Assembly: GCA_031258055.1 (NCBI GenBank)
Contig: JAIRNM010000076.1
Coordinates: 1 to 16,856, forward strand
Source of the DNA: Bifidobacteriaceae bacterium
Lineage (GTDB): Bacteria; Actinomycetota; Actinomycetes; Actinomycetales; WQXJ01
Direction: 5' to 3'
Length of the DNA: 16,856 nt
Shown here: positions 12,148 to 16,856 of the stretch, piece after piece
Layout of the letters: every line of letters starts with the position of its first letter
Position numbering within the stretch: position 1 is the first letter of the stretch
The notes under the pieces: generated by a model
Database searches by the model: none
Told to the model about the DNA's origin: nothing
The model's input: the letters and a program-made list of their open reading frames with translations, nothing else
Made by a program: the position numbers and the translations under genes

Positions 12148-12792
12148 CTGCGATTGAGCCCGTGTGCGCGGAGAACCTCACCGCCCGTTCGCTTAGCCGG
12201 GTACTCTCATCACACCTCCGCTGTCGGGGAGCTGTTGACATCGTTATACGCTGCTGGCCGGGCCGAGTATCGCGTCGGGCCGGACGATCCGTCGCCGGGA
12301 GTGGCCTCCATCACCGCCGTCATGGACCGGCTCAACCTGGCCCACTTAGACCAAGTGATCGCACTGAGCCCCGCAGACGGACTAGTCACAGCCCAGGGAC
12401 GATGCCGTCTATCCAGCCTTCAGACTTTTCTCGCCGAGCAGAACCTAGCCCTGGCCGTCCCGGTCAAAGTCGATGCGCGGAAGGACACGGAGGGTGCCTC
12501 CGCCATCTGGGGCGGAACGAAGCGTAGTAGCGGGATCTCCCGGGACGGACGAGATCATGGGACTGCGCCCCGGATGAAGTGGGCGCGGCGCGGGGAAGAC
12601 GGTGGGGACGGCGCGAGGATGACGGTGGGGGCGGCGGTGATCGGCCGCACAGTCGGGGCCGAATCGGTCGATGTATTGACCAAAGATGGCCAGATCAGCC
12701 GCCATCAGCCAGACCAGTTGCCAGGCGACGCGCTAGTCATAGCCGCTGAACTGCGTCTTGTTCCCCGCCCGGAAGAACCGGGGTCGTACTGA
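12145..12792 (+). CDS. Hypothetical protein, possibly a decayed FAD-linked oxidase
   Basis: A 215-residue ORF that I cannot identify securely. The stretch SITAVMDRLNLAHLDQVIAL SPADGLVTAQG, then LQTFLAEQNLALAVPV, resembles the FAD-binding_4 pattern ('...l..i..id...g.vtv.aG...l...l...g..lpv.p'), and VDVLTKDGQISRH with ALVIAAELRLVP resembles the later part of the same domain ('V..DG...', '...T..tLRLvP'). The GGAI/HG cofactor motifs between them are not present; instead there is a Gly/Arg-rich stretch around residues 125-160. Usual family members exceed 400 residues, so a shrunken or frame-damaged relic is likely. It is divergent from the PIG-L relic. Confidence 0.35.
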   Translation: MLRLSPCARRTSPPVRLAGYSHHTSAVGELLTSLYAAGRAEYRVGPDDPSPGVASITAVMDRLNLAHLDQVIALSPADGLVTAQGRCRLSSLQTFLAEQNLALAVPVKVDARKDTEGASAIWGGTKRSSGISRDGRDHGTAPRMKWARRGEDGGDGARMTVGAAVIGRTVGAESVDVLTKDGQISRHQPDQLPGDALVIAAELRLVPRPEEPGSY

Positions 12793-12874
12793 CGACGACA
12801 GACTGGCCGAGGGCATCCAGTTGAAAGCCCTGTACACCTTGGCTGTCACCGCAATGACCACCCGGCGTACGGAA

Positions 12875-12904
12875 ATGACTGGCCCGGCGGACCGTCGATA
12901 GGCT
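12875..12904 (+). promoter_or_regulatory. Predicted promoter of the 12937-16856 operon
   Basis: ATGACT (12875-12880), an 18-bp spacer and TAGGCT (12899-12904) precede the GGAGAGA ribosome site at 12927. It would give a leader of about 25 nt for the first operon gene. Confidence 0.45.
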
Positions 12905-12936
12905 AGACCGGCACACCGAGCACCCCGGAGAGACAG

Positions 12937-14385
12937 ATGAGCGAAACAAGCGGCCCGGTTCCTGTTCCGGACGGATCAGCTAAGTTCAGGCCAACGCTGG
13001 AAACAGGCCAGCCCTATCAGCCTGGCGGCTACGGCGACGCGGCGCCTTCTCTGGCGGTGCCAGCGGCGGCCGAGGTATACGAGCCGCCGGGTTATGGCCC
13101 AGTGCCGCCTTCAGTTGGGCCGCCACTGGCGGCCGGGCCGCACCAGCCCGCTAGCTATGGCACAACTCCCCTGCCGACGCCCGTGGCGCCACCGCCATTT
13201 GGGACGCCAGGCTATGGCCCTGTGCCGCCCTCCTCCGGACAGCCACAAGTCAGTCCCCCGCAACTTGGTCCGCCGGGAGTACCGCCGGGAGTACCGCCAG
13301 GAGCGCCCCTAGGCTACACGCCGCCAGCGTACACAGCGCCGGGTTACGCTGCGCCGGGTTACGCTGCCCCGGGTTACGCTCCCCCGGGTTACGCAGCGCC
13401 AGGTTATGGGCACGGGCCGCCCTACGGAACGCCGATGGCGCCAATTGAAGAGCGCCCCGGAACAATTCCGCTGCGACCGTTGCGCCTAGGCGACATCTTC
13501 GATGGCGCTTTCCGTTCGATTCGTTTCGCGCCCTCCGTCATGTTCGGCTTGACGGCGGTGATAGTGACGATCGCCGCAGTGGGCCAGAGCATTCCGCTTT
13601 TCTTCTTGGATACTTCCTTCGGGCTCGACTCCTCCTACGATTCGTCCGCCTCGCTATCCGCCGGACTCAATTTGCTGCTCAGCTACGGCATAGGCATCAT
13701 TCTGGCCTTCTTGTCCGCCACCATCTTGAGCGGCATGCTGACCTACGCCGTGGCCCAAGGCGCGATCGGCAAAAAGGCAACCATCGGGTCGAGTTGGCAT
13801 GCGATCGGCGGGCGGTTGCCTGGCTTGATCGGCCTCAGCTTACTGATCGGCCTGATAGTTATCCTGGCCGCTGCTATACCTATGGTCTTGATAATCGCCG
13901 GAATCGGGTTGAGCGGTTCGTCGTTCATGGATGATTCGGGCGGCGGCTTGGCTGCTGGAATCGGTATGGTGCTGTTGGGGGCAGTCGCGGCCGGTGCCGC
14001 CGCGTTGTGGATCACCACCCGCACTTTGTTGGCTCCGGCCGCTTTAGTGCTGGAAGGACAGGGAATCAGGGCCGCCATCAAACACGGTTGGGAACTGTCT
14101 CGCGGGCGCTTCTGGCGAATACTGGGCATTTACCTGTTGACCAGCCTGATTGTGGGGACCATATCAGGGATGGTAAGCGCCCCGGCCGGTGTGATCGCAG
14201 GTTTTGTCGGTCTGACTAACCCCGCGCTGATGGCTGTGGTCACGGCTTTGGGCTCGGCCATCGCCTCCTTGTTGACCGTCCCCTTCACTGCTTCGGTGGT
14301 GGCGCTTTTGTACATTGACGCCAGGATCCGCTCCGAGGGGCTAGACCTGGCGCTGATCAAAGCGGCCGGAGAACAAGACCCGTGA
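12937..14385 (+). CDS. Proline-rich multispanning membrane protein
   Basis: A 482-residue protein in two parts. Residues 1-175 are a disordered Pro/Gly/Tyr-rich cytoplasmic region with PGYGPVPPS repeats and five tandem PGYAA-type pentapeptides (about 134-158). The IPLRPLRLGDIFDGAFRSIR (177-196) start of the membrane domain is a common actinobacterial signature of proteins annotated as glycerophosphodiester phosphodiesterase membrane-domain-like. About six membrane helices follow (near 200-223, 248-272, 296-323, 339-366, 396-424, 432-459), with RAAIKHGWELSRGRFWRILG between the fourth and fifth. The catalytic GDPD domain is absent. GGAGAGA precedes ATG 12937. Its stop overlaps the next start (GTGA), so it leads the operon. 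Confidence 0.85.
   Translation: MSETSGPVPVPDGSAKFRPTLETGQPYQPGGYGDAAPSLAVPAAAEVYEPPGYGPVPPSVGPPLAAGPHQPASYGTTPLPTPVAPPPFGTPGYGPVPPSSGQPQVSPPQLGPPGVPPGVPPGAPLGYTPPAYTAPGYAAPGYAAPGYAPPGYAAPGYGHGPPYGTPMAPIEERPGTIPLRPLRLGDIFDGAFRSIRFAPSVMFGLTAVIVTIAAVGQSIPLFFLDTSFGLDSSYDSSASLSAGLNLLLSYGIGIILAFLSATILSGMLTYAVAQGAIGKKATIGSSWHAIGGRLPGLIGLSLLIGLIVILAAAIPMVLIIAGIGLSGSSFMDDSGGGLAAGIGMVLLGAVAAGAAALWITTRTLLAPAALVLEGQGIRAAIKHGWELSRGRFWRILGIYLLTSLIVGTISGMVSAPAGVIAGFVGLTNPALMAVVTALGSAIASLLTVPFTASVVALLYIDARIRSEGLDLALIKAAGEQDP
13336..13410 (+). repeat. Tandem 15-bp repeat, five units
   Basis: Units of GCGCCGGGTTACGCT run from 13336 to 13410; the first two are identical and the last three carry one to four substitutions. 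They encode the APGYA repeat of the Pro-rich region. Confidence 0.85.
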
Positions 14386-15071
14386 CTATGGCCGTGACCG
14401 TCCCCGGGCCGCCCCTCGATCCGGCGGCGGAAGAAGCGCGCCGATGGCTCGAAGAAGAATTGTCCAAGCCGATCTATCACCAGCCGCCGTCCCTCCTGGA
14501 GCGGCTCTGGCAATGGCTAGTTGACCTGGTGAATCGAAGCGGCGGGGGAGCTTTACCGCCTTGGCAGGCGCTGGCGATTGGCTTGGCCGTCTTGGCCATT
14601 GTCATATTTATCGTTTGGCGCCTGGCCGGTCCGCTCCGGCGGCGGGTCGCCGCCCGGCAGCCGAGGGCCGTCCTAGCGGGCGAGGAGCGATCAGCCAGCG
14701 AGCTGCGGACCGCCGCCCAGGAACGGGCGGCCTCCGGCGACTGGCGCCAGGCCTGTGTTCTGATCTTTCAGGTGATCGCCCGGCGCTTCGAGGAGCGCGA
14801 CATCTTGGACCGCAACCCCGGTCGCACCGCCCATGAATTGGCGCACGATGCCGCCCGCCTCCTCCCATCCCTAGCTGACGGTCTCAGGTGGGCGGCCCAG
14901 CAGTTCGATGCCGTGGCCTACGGCGACCATCACGCGGACGAGCGGACTTATCGAGCTTTGCTTGAGTTGGCGGACAGAGCCGATGAGACAAAGCCGAATG
15001 CGGCGGAACGCACGGGCGCGGCCCAATTCGCCGAAGCGGGCCGGGTCAGCGGTATGGCGGTGAAAACGTGA
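14382..15071 (+). CDS. DUF4129 domain membrane protein
   Basis: A 229-residue protein with one membrane helix (about 62-80, ALAIGLAVLAIVIFIVWRLA) and a C-terminal DUF4129 domain (about 105-195), recognisable from GDWRQACVLIFQVIARRFEERDI, then NPGRTAHELA and the FDAVAYGDHHADERTYRALLEL end. The preceding segment WLEEELSKPIYHQPPSLLERLWQWLVDLV is the usual lead-in. Function is unknown; members sit beside MoxR ATPases and DUF4350 proteins, as here. GTG 14382 overlaps the previous stop (GTGA) and has GGAGA nine bases upstream; ATG 14388 is an alternative. The last codons (AVKT) lie in an 18-bp sequence repeated 110 bp downstream. Confidence 0.88.
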   Translation: MTMAVTVPGPPLDPAAEEARRWLEEELSKPIYHQPPSLLERLWQWLVDLVNRSGGGALPPWQALAIGLAVLAIVIFIVWRLAGPLRRRVAARQPRAVLAGEERSASELRTAAQERAASGDWRQACVLIFQVIARRFEERDILDRNPGRTAHELAHDAARLLPSLADGLRWAAQQFDAVAYGDHHADERTYRALLELADRADETKPNAAERTGAAQFAEAGRVSGMAVKT

Positions 15072-15073
15072 CT
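15056..15073 (+). repeat. 18-bp direct repeat, copy 1
   Basis: GGCGGTGAAAACGTGACT covers the end of the DUF4129 gene and its stop/start overlap. An identical copy lies 110 bp downstream at 15166-15183. Confidence 0.95.
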
Positions 15074-15181
15074 AATCAGTTCCCTGGAGGCGGGCCGGGT
15101 CGGTTCGTGTCATCCCGCGCGCAGGGCAGAGCTACGAGATCGGCAAGAGCCCACCAGCGCGATAGGGCGGTGAAAACGTGA
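15068..15181 (+). CDS. Possible 37-residue ORF between DUF4129 and DUF4350
   Basis: GTG 15068 overlaps the DUF4129 stop (GTGA) and the ORF's own TGA (15179-15181) overlaps the GTG of the DUF4350 gene in the same way. The peptide begins MTNQFPGGGPGRFVSSRAQG, is Arg/Gly-rich, and ends in AVKT like the DUF4129 protein. Both junctions are the two copies of the 18-bp repeat, so the ORF may be a by-product of a repeat-mediated rearrangement that kept translational coupling intact. I see no family match. Confidence 0.3.
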   Translation: MTNQFPGGGPGRFVSSRAQGRATRSARAHQRDRAVKT

Positions 15182-15183
15182 CT
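15166..15183 (+). repeat. 18-bp direct repeat, copy 2
   Basis: Identical to 15056-15073 and spanning the start codon of the DUF4350 gene. The 92 bases between the copies do not resemble either flank apart from a 12-base match, so this is not a simple tandem duplication. Confidence 0.95.
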
Positions 15184-16238
15184 CAAGAGCCGAGCCGGTC
15201 GGAGCCGATGGATCCGTTCGCAGTGGTCGATTGGGCTGGGGCGGTCCCGGCCCGAGGAAGGTCGGCTAGCGTCGGCGCGGCGGCTAAGGCGAGTCGCGGG
15301 CCTTCCCGGCGCCGACGAGCGGTCATCGGCTGGGTGATGGGCCTGGGCATCCCGTTGACATTGGCGCTGATCATGGCGGCGCTGCTGACCGTCCCGACTG
15401 ATAACACACCGCTCAGCTCAAACAACCCCGGCCCGGACGGTGCCCGAGCCGTGGTCAAGGTGCTGGGCCGCTTGGGGGTTGAGGTCATCACCGCTGAGAC
15501 GACGGCCGAAGCGGTCGCTCAAACTTCTCATGACACCACCTTGGTGGTGGCTGGCCCTGAGTATCTTAGTGAACGGCAACACGAGTTGTATGGGTCTGCT
15601 GACGGACTGATCGTACTCATAGATCCCAGCCCTGAACTGTTGGAATACCTTGAAGGTGGGACGGCGGCGGACCGTCTTACGGTGTTGGCAGACCCGGCGA
15701 TTGTCTCTAATGAAGGGATCGTTGAAGGCGACAATGCCGCCGTGGCGTTGAAGACTTTGGGTGCGCGGGGGCGCGTGATCTGGAATGTGGCGCAGTGGGA
15801 GGAGGAGAACACCGGCGCTAGCGCCTGGCAACTGCTGCCGCCGTGGGCCAAGTTCGTGGCTGCCCAACTGCTGGTGGCTGTAGCCGGGGCGGCGCTGTGG
15901 CGAGGGCGGCGAATGGGTCGTCTGACAGCCGATGAGTTGCCGGTGACGGTTCCCGCTTCGGCCATCACCGTGGGGTTGGGTGGTTTGTACCGGCGGGCGG
16001 GGGCGGCCGGGCACGCGGCGGCGGCGCTGCGCGCCGGCAGTGCCAGCCGAATGGGCCTGGTCCTGGGCCTAGGACCGGCCACTGAACCAGCTACGCTGGT
16101 AGCTGGAATCGCGCGGAGCACCGGCCGTCCGGAGATTGCGGTCCGTGAGTTGGTGTACGGTCCCGCGCCCCGTTCGAGCAGTCAACTGGCGGCCTTGGCC
16201 AAGGCGTTGGACCAACTGGAAAAAGAGGTGCTACGGCA

Positions 16239-16242
<4 letters not shown>
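15178..16242 (+). CDS. DUF4350 domain membrane protein
   Basis: A 354-residue protein. After a basic cytoplasmic N-terminus (RRRRAVIGW) comes a membrane helix (about 49-71), then the DUF4350 signature SSNNPGPDGARAVVKVLGRLGVEV (80-103) leading into an alpha/beta domain resembling a glutamine-amidotransferase-like fold (TTLVVAGPEYLS, GLIVLIDPSPELL). A second hydrophobic helix (about 222-240, KFVAAQLLVAVAGAALWRG) is followed by a helical cytoplasmic tail. Function is unknown, but DUF4350 proteins are regularly encoded between DUF4129 and MoxR genes in actinobacteria. GTG 15178 overlaps the preceding stop; the stop overlaps the next start as ATGA (16239-16242). Confidence 0.88.

Positions 16243-16856
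<614 letters not shown>

Overview
The window looks like part of the chromosome of a high-GC actinobacterium (Actinomycetota), close to the replication origin. The evidence is the syntenic block dnaA(-) / rpmH-rnpA-yidD-yidC-jag-rsmG-parA-parB(+), the RHR-type RnpA signature, a YidC with a long basic tail, many GTG/TTG starts, a perfect parS site inside the parA reading frame, and several start codons placed directly behind -10-like hexamers (leaderless style). I cannot name a genus. No DnaA-box cluster is visible, so oriC itself probably lies beyond the left edge, on the far side of dnaA.

Layout. 1-125: 5' end of dnaA on the minus strand. 126-420: divergent promoter region. 421-3738: tightly packed, often overlapping operon for ribosomal protein L34, RNase P protein, YidD, YidC, Jag/KhpB and RsmG. 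3739-5040: a minus-strand module sitting between rsmG and parA, which are neighbours in many actinobacteria. It consists of an HTH regulator followed by the wreck of a Fic-family gene, and its control region carries two identical-type inverted repeats. 5085-7230: parA-parB. 7367-9215: divergent queuosine-precursor transporter (YhhQ type) and a two-segment membrane protein. 9377-12792: accessory stretch with a DUF1048 gene, an Rpn-type PD-(D/E)XK nuclease carrying a tetrapeptide repeat and a strong internal start site, a 338-bp gap with a strong hairpin, a PIG-L deacetylase with a decayed 110-bp duplicate of its own 5' end, and a probably decayed FAD-oxidase-like ORF. 12937-16856: operon of a Pro-rich multispanning membrane protein, a DUF4129 protein, a DUF4350 protein and a MoxR AAA+ ATPase (cut by the window end), joined by 4-nt stop/start overlaps.

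How it fits together. The left half is housekeeping: ribosome and RNase P biogenesis, membrane protein insertion, rRNA methylation and chromosome segregation (ParA, ParB, parS). The right-hand operon is the usual actinobacterial MoxR/DUF4350/DUF4129 envelope-associated cluster. The parts most worth following up are: (i) the Rpn gene, whose C-terminal repeat domain is preceded by a near-ideal internal Shine-Dalgarno and ATG, as expected for a toxin gene encoding its own antitoxin; (ii) the HTH/Fic remnant module with CTTGC-N6-GCAAG operators beside parA; (iii) the decayed duplicate of the PIG-L 5' end; (iv) the 18-bp direct repeat that creates a 37-codon ORF between DUF4129 and DUF4350.
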